From: Adineta vaga
Lineage: Eukaryota; Rotifera
Direction: 5' to 3'
Assembly (NCBI GenBank): GCA_021613535.1
Contig: CP075493.1
Coordinates: 10,540,001-10,604,000, forward strand
DNA: 64,000 nucleotides
The notes under the pieces were generated by a model. It did no database searches and was not told where the DNA came from. It was given only the letters and a program-made list of their open reading frames with translations. The position numbers and the translations under genes are program-made. Of this stretch, positions 54,400-64,000 are shown piece by piece; the first letter of the stretch is position 1, and every line of letters starts with the position of its first letter.

Positions 54400-55947
54400 A
54401 TGTGTATAAATTCTTTAATGATTGATACCGATATAATAAAATGTCTCGTAGAAGATTTACTTGATCGTATATGTTTAATCGACAGTTCACCATTAATAGT
54501 CAATTCTTCAACTTATTATTCATCGAAATTACTTGAGAATAAATTTCAACAATCAATCAATATTCTTAATAAATCAATAAAACAATTATTAACATATGAA
54601 TTGAATACTGTTGTCAATAATGGTCAGTTGACGACAGCATCCAATATTCGACATAGTCGTTATTATAATCCAGCGACCACTATAAAACAGAATAATGATT
54701 TAAAAAAAAGACTACATTGGATTGAACAAAGACAAATGCTATTGAAACAATTAGATACTAATCAAGATAAAACAATTCCACAACCATAGTATGAAATAAA
54801 CTATGAATATTAATTTTTTCGATAAATTTAAATTTTTCTTCTCAATTTTAGTTCGGATTTAAATTTCTTGGAAAACATTTGGTTTAATCATCGTTTAAAG
54901 ATATTAGATAATTCATTAGAACTATTATCTAAACAATCCGATGAAAAAAAACTTCATAATGATGATACTATTGATGATTCATCTTGTGCTCGTTGTAGAG
55001 TTTATCAAAGAAGAAAAGAAGATGATAGTCATTTATTAAAAAAATTAAAACGTATTCAACGTATTCATATTGAACATAATTATTCAACTACTTATATACA
55101 ATATTCATCACCAGGTTTTTCTTTTTTTTTCTCTATCTTTAATAAACTATTTGCAACTATGTATTTGTTCTTTCGCTTAGAATCTGATCTTATTTTATCA
55201 TTATCTAAAATCGCTGATCGTATCGGTCACAATTCCAATTTAAATGTCTCGAATCACATAAAAAAACCTCCTACATCCACGCTGAAGAAGAAACAACCGC
55301 CAAAATTTCAATCATCGATATCTCTTATTGTTACTGATTCAAATAAGAATAACAAAAGAACATTAGAAGAATCTCGAAATATATCGAACAGTAATTTCAT
55401 TTCGACTAATTATGATGTTACTAATAAACGACAGAAACGAATTGGTAGGTTTACAAATTCGAAATGTTTCTTTTTCTATTTATTATCTTTCGATTAATAT
55501 AAATTCATACTTTTTCTTCAAAATTTTATTTTAGCTTCTCCACAATCAACATTATCTGTATCTTCAACAAATGCTTCCGGACCAATAAGTAGTTCATCTC
55601 CTCATGAAATTCTGACGCCTAGTTGGCGACTTTTAACAAATACTGATTTCGATAATTCTCTTACTTCCGACAAATCTAGTGATCAACAAGAAAATGAAGA
55701 TATCTCTGATGAGAGTTATATTCGTCGTCATATACGTTGTGAATTAGAACAAGAAACATGGATTACAAATTCAACAACATCAAATAATATTTCATTAACA
55801 TCAAATCGAAAAAATGGTACACTTCAATCATCATTGTCAGTACCGAATAGTTCAGCAACAACGAATTCAAAACAGTATCGATATCGTTTAACACCAAATG
55901 GAATTGCCTATACAGAAACAATGGATATGAAACAAAATCTTGTCTAA
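54400..55947 (+). CDS. KANSL1: KANSL1-like subunit of the NSL histone acetyltransferase complex (PEHE domain)
   Basis: Scaffold of the MOF/KAT8 NSL complex, which acetylates histone H4. The C-terminal PEHE region is recognisable: HEILTPSWRLL, then an acidic stretch, then DISDESYIRRHIRCELEQETW (55605-55760), which in the family contacts the acetyltransferase. The N-terminal half is helical and coiled-coil-like (LKKRLHWIEQRQMLLKQLD) with a CARCRVYQRRK motif near 54990. Exons run from 54400 through about 54789, 54851-55113, 55179-55444 and 55534-55947, with short introns; phases agree. At roughly 420 residues it is much shorter than vertebrate KANSL1. The alternative start is the Met at 54418. 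Its stop overlaps the stop of snurportin on the other strand. Confidence 0.8.
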
Positions 55948-56891
55948 ATAGATTCATCAATGGACATTAAATTTTCTTCTCCTGGATCTTCTTCGTCTAC
56001 TACTTGTATTTCTTTCTTCTTTTTTCTGTGTGATTTTCTAACAAATGATTGTTGTTGTTGTTCATGTTCTTTTCTATTTGATTGTTCATCGAACATATAA
56101 GCTTGTGCTGTTGTATAACCAACAGGTTTATTCACGGGATATGTTAATTTAATTCTAAGAATTTCTTCAATCATAAATGGTTTAAGCCAACAGACAAGTG
56201 GAGAATAACCGGGTTCATAGTCACCTAATGGATGATAAAATAAATAACCATCTTCAGCTGCAATTAAATCTTCTTTATCTTCTAATTTCATACGAGGAAG
56301 AATCTGAAAATGACTTTTCAATCTTGTATCATCACTTAATGATGTTAACATAAAAAATCGACATTGACATTCGAATTGTACTGAATAATCTTGTCCATTC
56401 CACATAATTAAATCCAAAATGTGATAGATTGATGAACGTTTATCATATATACAATAGAGTATCGTTTGTTTAGGTAAAGATGTATACATTGTCCACATAA
56501 GATTATTATATTTTCCATAGACATATGTTCGATTCGACTGAACAACAACGAGACACCGTTGTCCTCGTGGACATGGAATTGCAAACCAAGATGAAAAATC
56601 ATCGGGAATAGAAAATAACCATTCAGCAAGCATCATTTCGATAGGACAAATTGTGGAGACATTTTTACGATGTTGACGAGGAGGCCATTGTGGCTTATTA
56701 TCATCGATTAATTCATCATCTTTCGTTGTAAAACGTAATTGTGAAATAATTTGTTCTCGTTTTTCTTTTTGTTGTTTTAAAACTTCATTTCGTCGTTCCT
56801 TTTGATTTGAAAGAGAAGATATGGAATTTGACTTCACTTTGTACAATGAAAGAGATGATAAATTAAGAATTGGTGTTAGAGCTTCAGCCAT
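55944..56891 (-). CDS. SNUPN: Snurportin-1, importer of m3G-capped snRNPs
   Basis: Adaptor that carries trimethylguanosine-capped U snRNPs into the nucleus with importin-beta. Single exon, 315 residues. The N-terminus has a basic helical stretch, QKERRNEVLKQQKEKREQI, matching a short importin-beta-binding domain. The cap-binding domain follows: MLAEWLFSIPDDFSSWFAIP, CPRGQRCLVVV, TILYCIYDKRSSIYHILDLI, MWNGQDYSVQFECQCRFF and GYLFYHPLGDYEPGYSPLV, ending in CWLKPFMIEEIL, in the order seen in the family. The C-terminal about 60 residues are charged (KKKKEIQVVDEEDPGEE). Exportin-1 and importin partners are not in the window. The stop TAG at 55946-55944 overlaps the KANSL1-like stop. Confidence 0.9.
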   Translation of the reverse strand: MAEALTPILNLSSLSLYKVKSNSISSLSNQKERRNEVLKQQKEKREQIISQLRFTTKDDELIDDNKPQWPPRQHRKNVSTICPIEMMLAEWLFSIPDDFSSWFAIPCPRGQRCLVVVQSNRTYVYGKYNNLMWTMYTSLPKQTILYCIYDKRSSIYHILDLIMWNGQDYSVQFECQCRFFMLTSLSDDTRLKSHFQILPRMKLEDKEDLIAAEDGYLFYHPLGDYEPGYSPLVCWLKPFMIEEILRIKLTYPVNKPVGYTTAQAYMFDEQSNRKEHEQQQQSFVRKSHRKKKKEIQVVDEEDPGEENLMSIDESI

Positions 56892-57094
56892 TCGACAACG
56901 AACAATCTAAAAAGTAGTCATTTCGATTTCGACATTCATTTTCTTTTGTACACGTCATTCTTTTGTAATACTGAAGCAATTTTTTCGCCTCTATTTTTTA
57001 TCTGATAGAGAAAGGAAAAAAAATGGTCACACACGCGCACGCACACAATTTACACAAGACAAATACATGTAAAAAAAAGAGAGGACGTTTTCTA

Positions 57095-58502
57095 TTAAGT
57101 TTGTTGTTGTTTTTCAACCAGACGTTTTAATTGCCGATAGTAATCATACAATGGTTTCATAATACGTTTTTGTTCACTTGTTGTTGGTTTGGAATATTTA
57201 TTTTCAAATCTTAGTAATTCTTGTTGCATGTCACATTTTTCATCGTAAACTTGTTTCGGTGTCATTTGAGAAAGATCATTTGGACGACCATGTCGTAAAC
57301 GATGCTTACTCATTCGTTCTTGAATATCACGTGCTTCGAACTCCAGTGGACTGATTTGTTGTTGAGGAGAATTCCAAATATCTGACGAAGGACTTGGTGC
57401 TGTTACAGGTCGTTTAGGATTGAGAGAGTGGACTGATGGTGATTGTTCATTCGATGATAAAGGTGTATTCGGAGTATTGGATGTAACAAGAGGTGTTTTG
57501 GTCGTAGTCGTTGTAGAGACACCTGGTCGACGAGCACTATTTGTACGACGCTCAGTTGTAGACAATGAAGATATGGACTAAAAGAATAGGTTAAAATTAG
57601 ACATAATTGTCATACATATTTGTTCTTATTCATAGGTTTTGATATTTTTGGATGAGTTCTTATCTATGATGAAAGGATAAAATAAGACGAGACAAATAAC
57701 AATGACTATCTTTTTTTCTTCTTCACTGTACATCTAAGTGAGGCGTGATTATTTAGCGTAAAATTATTTTTTCAATTCAAATTTAATTGAATTCGAAATA
57801 ACAACGTATGTATTGAAAGTAATTTATAATGAATAATAAAAAAAATAACCACGTGATCAGGTTTTTCAACCGTTTAGTGACGAAGGTTTTTTTTTCATTG
57901 TATGTTTATTTGTTTTTTATCAATGATATGATCTAATGTCCTTGGTCACACTTGACAATAATGATTGGTCTCTTATTTCTTTGATTAACCTCCGAATATT
58001 TTTCAGTACAAAGGTTTCGAGAAAAGAAAAGAATAATGTCGAAAGAAAAAAAACAAATAAATCTTACATCTTTTGGACTATAAACAGGCTTTTTTGTTTT
58101 AATTGTAATTCCGGGAGTATTTGTTGACATAATCGTTGAAACAGGTTGTTGTTCAAGTAATATATTCGAATTTAATGATGAGAGATCAAGAGGTGGTACA
58201 TTATTCGTCCGTGAATTATGTGTACTAGAATGTTTAGCTGAAGATAATGATGATGTTGTTGTCGTATGATAATGATGAGATTGTTTAGGTGTCATTATCA
58301 TTGACGATCCTGTTGGATTCAAATAGGATGATTGAAGTGTAAAAGCTTTGGGAAATGATTGTGAAAAACGATGATAATGATCTGCTGGTGTAATGCCGCG
58401 GAATAAAAATCCATCAATTGCTAAATCAATACACTCACGTAGAAAATTATTTGTCGAAATTGAACTCATCAATGATGAATTTGTCTCGTTAATCATCGAC
58501 AT
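57095..58502 (-). CDS. Short FAM13-like protein without a RhoGAP domain
   Basis: Exon 1 (58502 to about 58070) starts MSMINETNSSLMSS and is Ser/Thr/His-rich. A roughly 490-bp intron follows. Exon 2 (about 57577-57095) reads SISSLSTTERRTNSARRPG, then a Pro/Ser-rich stretch, then the conserved FAM13 block: QVYDEKCDMQQELLRFENKY, then SEQKRIMKPLYDYYRQLKRL. Splice phase is 0 (YSPKD then SISSL). Vertebrate FAM13A/B begin with a RhoGAP domain; none is present here, giving a protein of about 305 residues related only to the C-terminal half. Function is unknown beyond the link to Wnt and Rho regulation reported for the family. It starts 248 bp from the divergent EAF gene, so they may share a promoter. 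Confidence 0.75.
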
Positions 58503-58750
58503 TGTTTTTCTCTAGAGAAAAAAATGTTAACTACGAGAGAGAAGTGAATAATATTTGATGAACAGGAACAGAACGAGAAAACAACGGATTGATCATTAGC
58601 AACCAATCCTGTTTGATATTAGAGGACACGAAACATACTTTGAATAGTTTAGAATATCGACCAATCATTGACGAGCAGTCAACCGTTGGAATAGAATATA
58701 GAAATATGAAAATTTCTTTTTGACGTATTCATTCATTGTTGAATTGAAAA
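58503..58750. promoter_or_regulatory. Likely bidirectional promoter between FAM13-like (-) and EAF (+)
   Basis: A 248-bp space between divergent start codons holds no coding sequence and must contain both 5' UTRs and core promoters. No TATA box is obvious. Confidence 0.45.
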
Positions 58751-59785
58751 ATGGCTGCTGCAACGAATACGAATACTCTACTTGAACATTTAGAAGAAGG
58801 AAAATCATATGATTTAGAATTTGGTGAAACATGGAATTCAACGAATGATGTACATTCATCAAAATATGCATATCATACAATAAAATGTAAATGAAAAATA
58901 GTAGAATTCTAATGATTTATTTAAGAGAATCTTTTTCGTTTTAGATGATTTTAAACCAGCATCGGTTGTCAAATCTGAACAAGCAGAATTAACTGTAGGT
59001 TCAATGGACGATGTTTCAATTACCTTACCAAATGTCGAAGTAAGATTCAGATAAGATATTCTATGAGTTAAAGGAAATCTTCTTATTCGTCCATGTTTAG
59101 GGCTCATCCACTCAATCAACAAAGTTTTCTGGTAGTACTAAATCTTATACTCCAAAAGAATGTCTAATGATCATCGATCCTCAAACTGGTAAGATCGTTA
59201 TAGAACGTCTATCAGCTAACGTTCGTGTGAAAAATGTTCGGTAAAGATCTCTTTCTATTCATTTCTTTTATTTCTAAATTATTCTCTCATTGATAAGAAC
59301 GGAAAACCGTCCTGCTAATCCACCTATTAAAGCGACTGTTCCACGTACAAGTCAACCTGATTCACAACCTGATAAGAAGACAACGAAAACAGCGACAACA
59401 ACTAAAGTAACAGCACAAAAAGTAACGAATTCAAGTAAACCAACAGTAAATGCACCAGTAAAACCAATGCCAAATAGAAACACGTTATCTCCGATGGACG
59501 ATCGCCTAAGTGATGAAGAATGTAAGTTCATTCAATTGATTGATTTCTTTTCCTAACTTCACAAATCTTTATTATCTTTTCAAAAATTCAAGCCTCACCA
59601 GATCATTCTGCCAATACTACGACAGTACCATCTAATCCTGCACCTGTACAAACACATACCTTGGCAAGACGTACATCCCATGCAACACTCGGTTTGAGAG
59701 ATAATCTTTTATTGATTCTTTTTTTATTTTCTGTCTTCTAGAACAAGATCTTCAACTGAGTGATACTACTGATGAAGAAGATTAA
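58751..59785 (+). CDS. EAF: ELL-associated factor (EAF), transcription elongation cofactor
   Basis: Partner of ELL in RNA polymerase II super-elongation and little-elongation complexes. The N-terminal EAF domain is spread over three exons: AYHTIKY joined to DFKPASVVKSEQAELTVGS, then DDVSITLPNVE joined to GSSTQSTKFSG, then SYTPKECLMIIDPQTGKIVIERL and SANVRVKNVR. These match the family blocks in order. The C-terminal half is Pro/Thr/Lys-rich and ends with an acidic Ser-rich activation tail (LSDTTDEED), as in EAF proteins. Introns are about 50-60 bp. MCPH1 starts 76 bp after the stop on the same strand. Confidence 0.9.
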
Positions 59786-59861
59786 AATTTCGTTTTTTTT
59801 TCTTTATATTTATTTAATTATTTGTTCAACCATTTTTCTTCTATTATTGTTTATTTCAGAT

Positions 59862-62301
59862 ATGACATCAACAATAAAAGTTGATCGAGCAATTCTATTC
59901 TCACGTAAGTTTGTTCTTTCCTTTGTTTTTTTTATTTTTCATAGAAAACATTTTTCTTTAGAATGTGAATTTTTTATTGATTATCGTTCCAGTCAAACTG
60001 GATGTGATCGTTCTCTTCGCTTAGGAAATGAATTAGAAAAAAAGTATGGCGCAAAAATTATCGAACAACCTCAGAGTTCAACAACAACACATATTATTTT
60101 TAAAAATGGAACTCTTGAAACGAAATTATTTGCAAAAAAACATAATTTACCATTACTTGATCCAATGTGGTTAGAACAATGTATTAGAAAAAGACGATTA
60201 GTTAAAACAGACAAATATCAAGTAGAGAATGATGAAAATCAACAACCGACAGGTAATTCTTTCGTTTATTATCAATGATTCATGCTGCTTTTACGTATTG
60301 TTCATAATTCACATCTATTTCATTTTGTATTTTAGATGAATTCGCATTCGATCGATTAGCAATTGTAAATGAAGATTTACCTGTTCCATCAACTCCTAAA
60401 AACAAGGTAGACTTCGCATCTAAATTCAATTTTGTTGATATAATTTTCTTTTCTAGACGGATCAATTTGGAAATGTAAATGTTGATTCAGGAAAAAAACC
60501 AAAGAAAATTCTTTATACACCTGTACGTGGAGAATTCGATCAAGGAAATCCTCATGAATATTTTGATCATCAAAAGCGTATTATAACATTAGATAATTTA
60601 GGCATGAATTTACCAGGTATACAACAGAGAATTTAATTTTTCTACAAATAATAGCTAAAAGACAACTTCTTTTTTAGATGATAATCATGTCTTAATTCAT
60701 CGATATGGATGTAGTGTTGCTCGTCGACAAATTCAAGAAAAACCAACGCCACAAAAAGAAATGAAAGGTAAGTTTTACTCGAAGAATTTCATTCAAAAAT
60801 CTCTCAATTCTAGATGAACCAATCAATTCTATTAAATATGAAGAATTACCCTCAACAATGAGTATTCCAACTCAATCTCAAACATCACCAATTATTCATT
60901 TTGCTAATGTAAGTAGATAAGATTTCCTTGTACTAATTGTTTCTGTGTATTTTCTTAGACGATTCGTCAACCTCGCAAATCTCCAGTTCAGATTGATGTT
61001 TCTCTTTCGACAACATTTGACTTTGATAGTCAAAAACAATATACTGCACTTGGTCATCGTCCTCAATCAACTCCTGTTTCTTCGCCGATCGTACGTCGAC
61101 CTTTACCATTAAATGTTGTTGATAATGATCCACCTATTGAAATTCCAATTGAGAAAAATCCAAAAGAAAAAGAATATATAACACCGTTAAAAACAAACGA
61201 TTATTCATCATTTACAAGAATCTCACCTTTAAATCCAACAAAATCTAAGATTCAATTTGAAATCTGTCATGATGAAGAAGTTGAAAGAGATAGTAGTATT
61301 CCGCACATTCAAGAGATAATCAATGATCTTCAACCATCAAAAACGAACGAGCGTATTATACCTCGACCACCACCCCAACCTGCACTTTCGCAAGCAATTC
61401 GTAGGAAACATCCTGAACAATTAATCGGTACTAACTTTGATAATCAATTACCATCAATGAAAGATTTACCAAATGCACCTGCTAATTATTCATTTGTTTT
61501 CTATGAATTTCAACCAACGTATGTCAAGCAAAGAATTAATGCTCATTGTTTTTGTTTTCATTATTAACGATACTTTTATTTTAGTTTACTAGAAGAAGCA
61601 AAACGTTTAACACGCCGTATGGGTGATTGCTTTTCTTTTGAAACTATTGATATGGCAACAACACATGTCATCTTGCCGGATGATGATCCACAAATGACAT
61701 TAACAATTGATCTATTGCTTTCATTGATCTATGGATGGTACGATATTTTCTCGTTAAGATTAAACTTTATATCATTTTTCTTGTTATAGTCGTTTAGTAA
61801 CATTCGAATGGTTAAAATCTTCATGTCGTATTGGTGAATGGTTAAGTGTCAATAAATTTGAACCAAAACAATTCTATCAAGCACATCCATCATTAAATAT
61901 TTATCGTAAATGTCGACAACAACAAAAACCAATTCAACTTTTTAATGAATGTGGTTTGATCTATCTAACATCTATTGCTAAACAACGACCATTACTACTA
62001 AAATTAATTACACTCTTAGGTGGAAATGTAAGTATAAAAATGTAAGTTTGTTTTTTAAACAAATTTTTCTTGTTTCTATAGATTACTGTTAATCGTAATA
62101 TGGCTAAAATTGTTGTCGGATGTTCATCCAAACGATTACCAATTATAATATATCCTCAAGTTACGGAACAATGGGTTATTGGTAAGTTAAAAATACCAAA
62201 TTAATTGAGTTTTATTGTTTTTGATTCTTGTTTCAGAGTCAGTTAAATTAGGCGGTTGTCTTCCACCCGATGATTATCTTGTGGAAAATAGTAGTGAATA
62301 G
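59862..62301 (+). CDS. MCPH1: Microcephalin (MCPH1), three-BRCT DNA-damage and chromosome-condensation protein
   Basis: Restrains premature chromosome condensation and takes part in the DNA-damage response. The first short exon (59862 to about 59902) gives MTSTIKVDRAILFS. The N-terminal BRCT domain follows: RLGNELEKKYGAKIIEQPQ, THIIFKNGTLETKLFAKKH and LLDPMWLEQCIRKRRLV. A Ser/Pro-rich middle leads to C-terminal tandem BRCTs at about 61580-62270 (THVILPDDDPQMTLTIDLL; LVTFEWLKSSCRIGEWL; then ITVNRNMAKIVVGC and VTEQWVI with ESVKLGGCLPPDDYLVE). The BRCT hydrophobic-Trp motifs are present in the first (MWLEQC) and second (EWLKSS) domains. Introns are short. The ATG is only 2 nt after an acceptor-like TTTCAG at 59854-59859, and the gene is 76 bp downstream of EAF. 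Confidence 0.88.
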
Positions 62302-63627
62302 CAATATGTGCATGTCAGATCTTTTTTTTTGTTTTTATATGAATATATATATATAATTGTATATAGATTAATGTACAGATAAATGAAGAAATTTGTTGAA
62401 TTTAATAAAACAATTATTTACATGTTAACTTTGCTTATAAATAAATTAATGAAAATTTTTTTAATTGTTTTTAATATTAGAATGATCGTATTATTTATAT
62501 TTTAGGATGAAACTGATTCGGATAGATGGAAGTTGAATTCTAAGCTCGGAGTGTGTTTCGAACTGATTCATGAAAAACTGACGATATGTCGGGATCTTGC
62601 GCTAGTCTATTCTGTTAGTAGACTTTGATTAGTTGATTTGGTAACTGAACCCAGGTCAATGAATACAAAGTCAGTGTACCTCTGTAAACGGTAGTGAACG
62701 TTTACCATACTACTGTTTATGATCGTTTTGTTTTATCTTGGTTTATTTTTTATCGCATTTTCAGTATCGGCTAATTTTTGTCGTTGTACTCTTTCATAGT
62801 TAAATAGCTTTTTGGGCTAAATTGAGAAAATTTTAACGATATTAATATCGACATGGACCATTGCTTTTGTGTTTTTCGATTGACTAATAACTGTACACAA
62901 ACTATATAGTATAGAGGTTAAAATAAAACATGAATAAGACAATATCATGAAGAGAGATAAACGATAGAACGAAAAAGCCAGTAGCGACTATTTTCATTAA
63001 GAATAAATACATAAAACACGTCAAATATTTAGATATCTAAAATTAATATAAAACATTGCCTTGATTTCTCTAGATAATTGATTGGTAACAGACCTTGCAA
63101 TGAATAACACCCGATCGAGATCGAGTGGAACTTTGCATTTTGTTTGATCCCCAAGACTAATAACATTCGTTTACCTACTAATATTATAAAAATCAGCTTT
63201 TAATCGAGTTACAATTTGATTTAAAAAAAAACTCAGATAAATCCTTCTTTAATTTATTCTGATGATATTAATTATTACAATCGTTGAACAAGATTCAGAA
63301 TGATCAATTTCGTTTCGTTTATTTCTTCATTTCTAAACAAATGACATTCGTTGGACGTATGATCAAATATAATTCTTCGAAAAGATGCATTTTTTTAAAG
63401 AATGAGCTCGGAAGAACAGAATCTGTCAATTATCATTTACGTGTCGTCTTCTAACCGAAATAATACAGTTTAAAGTTATATTACTACAATCTTCGACGAA
63501 AAAAAAAATTCTGTTTTTCTCCTTACAAAAAAAATACCGCTCATTACTTTATCAATTCTGTTCTCTTCTCGTATATGCAAATGAAAAGAGAAAGAGAGAG
63601 AAGAAAAAAACATACATTCTTCGTCAT
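62302..63627. other. Intergenic between MCPH1 and the terminal partial gene
   Basis: It starts with the MCPH1 3' UTR ((TA)n at 62342-62354; AATAAAAC near 62404). About 62510-62720 is somewhat richer in G and C than its surroundings, without open frames. No RNA gene or element is recognised. Confidence 0.4.
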
Positions 63628-64000
63628 ATGATGATGATGATATCAAATGAAAATCAATTTAAATTAAAATCCAATTTAGAAATTCCCATACACTTCTTAT
63701 GTTCAAGCATTCAACTAGTTTGTATATTTTCTATATTAGGTTTTCAAAGTGTTTTAACAATTACAAAAACGTGTCCATTCTATACAGGCATTGGTTATTG
63801 GTCATTTCCATTTTTAATTATTGCGCCAATTAGTATTGGTATTTTTCTTCAGAAACGAACCTTTATCTACTCTTGTCTATTGATTATTATTCATTTCTGT
63901 TCGAATCTATTTGCCACGTTGATTATTATCATTAGTTTTCTCGTATTAATTGAACAATTTGGAATATCATGTGCGACAACAACTGATTATTCGTTTGCAT
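63628..64000 (+). CDS. Partial multi-pass membrane protein, CD20/MS4A-like layout (runs off the end)
   Basis: An open frame from ATG 63628 (MMMMISNENQFKLKSNL) has no stop before the window ends (124 codons). It contains three strong hydrophobic helices: IHFLCSSIQLVCIFSILGF, a short YWSFPFLIIAPISIGIFL segment, and YSCLLIIIHFCSNLFATLI, continuing into a helix-like IIIISFLVLIEQFGI stretch before a hydrophilic region with one Cys (SCATTTDYSF). Closely spaced helices with a cysteine in the late loop resemble MS4A/CD20-like four-helix proteins, but there is no diagnostic motif. The first of four consecutive ATGs is given as the start. Confidence 0.5.
   Translation, partial: MMMMISNENQFKLKSNLEIPIHFLCSSIQLVCIFSILGFQSVLTITKTCPFYTGIGYWSFPFLIIAPISIGIFLQKRTFIYSCLLIIIHFCSNLFATLIIIISFLVLIEQFGISCATTTDYSFA

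Overview
The window is nuclear DNA from a small-genome animal, most likely a bdelloid rotifer. It is AT-rich. Its genes are animal orthologues (CSE1L, EML, TMEM62, SRSF7-like, TMEM218, NPY/NPF-type GPCR, NET-family zinc fingers, KANSL1, snurportin, FAM13, EAF, MCPH1) cut by many introns of roughly 45-75 bp. Several genes sit only 57-143 bp apart on one strand, with a splice-acceptor-like signal just before the downstream start. That layout suits an animal that uses spliced-leader trans-splicing, which is established for bdelloids. The taxon is inferred from gene style and codon habit, not from a marker gene.

Layout. 1-880 is a GC-richer island with no convincing gene. 3195-8280 (+) carries exportin-2 (CSE1L) followed closely by a neuronal-calcium-sensor-type EF-hand protein. 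8943-13300 (+) is a large, nearly intronless reading frame that fuses a sacsin/NOV-type GHKL ATPase to a DarT-like ADP-ribosyltransferase domain; it is broken by one in-frame stop and one frameshift. 14695-15677 (-) is a Noc/Elbow/ZNF503-type zinc-finger gene with about 2.9 kb of noncoding DNA upstream. 18534-27598 (+) is a three-module EML5/6-like microtubule-associated protein, followed 105 bp later by an unrecognised gene (27704-29538). 30582-33550 (-) is TMEM62. 34180-34494 (+) encodes a compact neuropeptide-like precursor. 35310-36948 (-) is an EGF-domain membrane protein. 37642-39262 (-) is an SR splicing factor lying just downstream of TMEM218 (39320-39667, -). 41737-43467 (+) is a class A GPCR. 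45671-48861 (+) is an unrecognised coiled-coil protein. 51975-52807 (-) is a second NET-family zinc finger. The last stretch is dense: KANSL1-like (+), snurportin-1 (-), FAM13-like (-), EAF (+), MCPH1 (+), and the start of a four-helix membrane protein running off the end.

Functional themes are nuclear transport (CSE1L, snurportin), transcription and chromatin (KANSL1, EAF, NET zinc fingers), splicing, cilia and microtubules (EML, TMEM218, MCPH1) and peptide signalling (precursor plus a peptide-type GPCR). The most unusual items are the GHKL-ATPase/DarT fusion, the two-copy PLW(L/I)SR neuropeptide precursor, a possible poison exon in the SR-protein gene, and repeated operon-like gene pairs. 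Exon limits were read by eye from frame and GT-AG signals. CDS coordinates are genomic spans that include introns.
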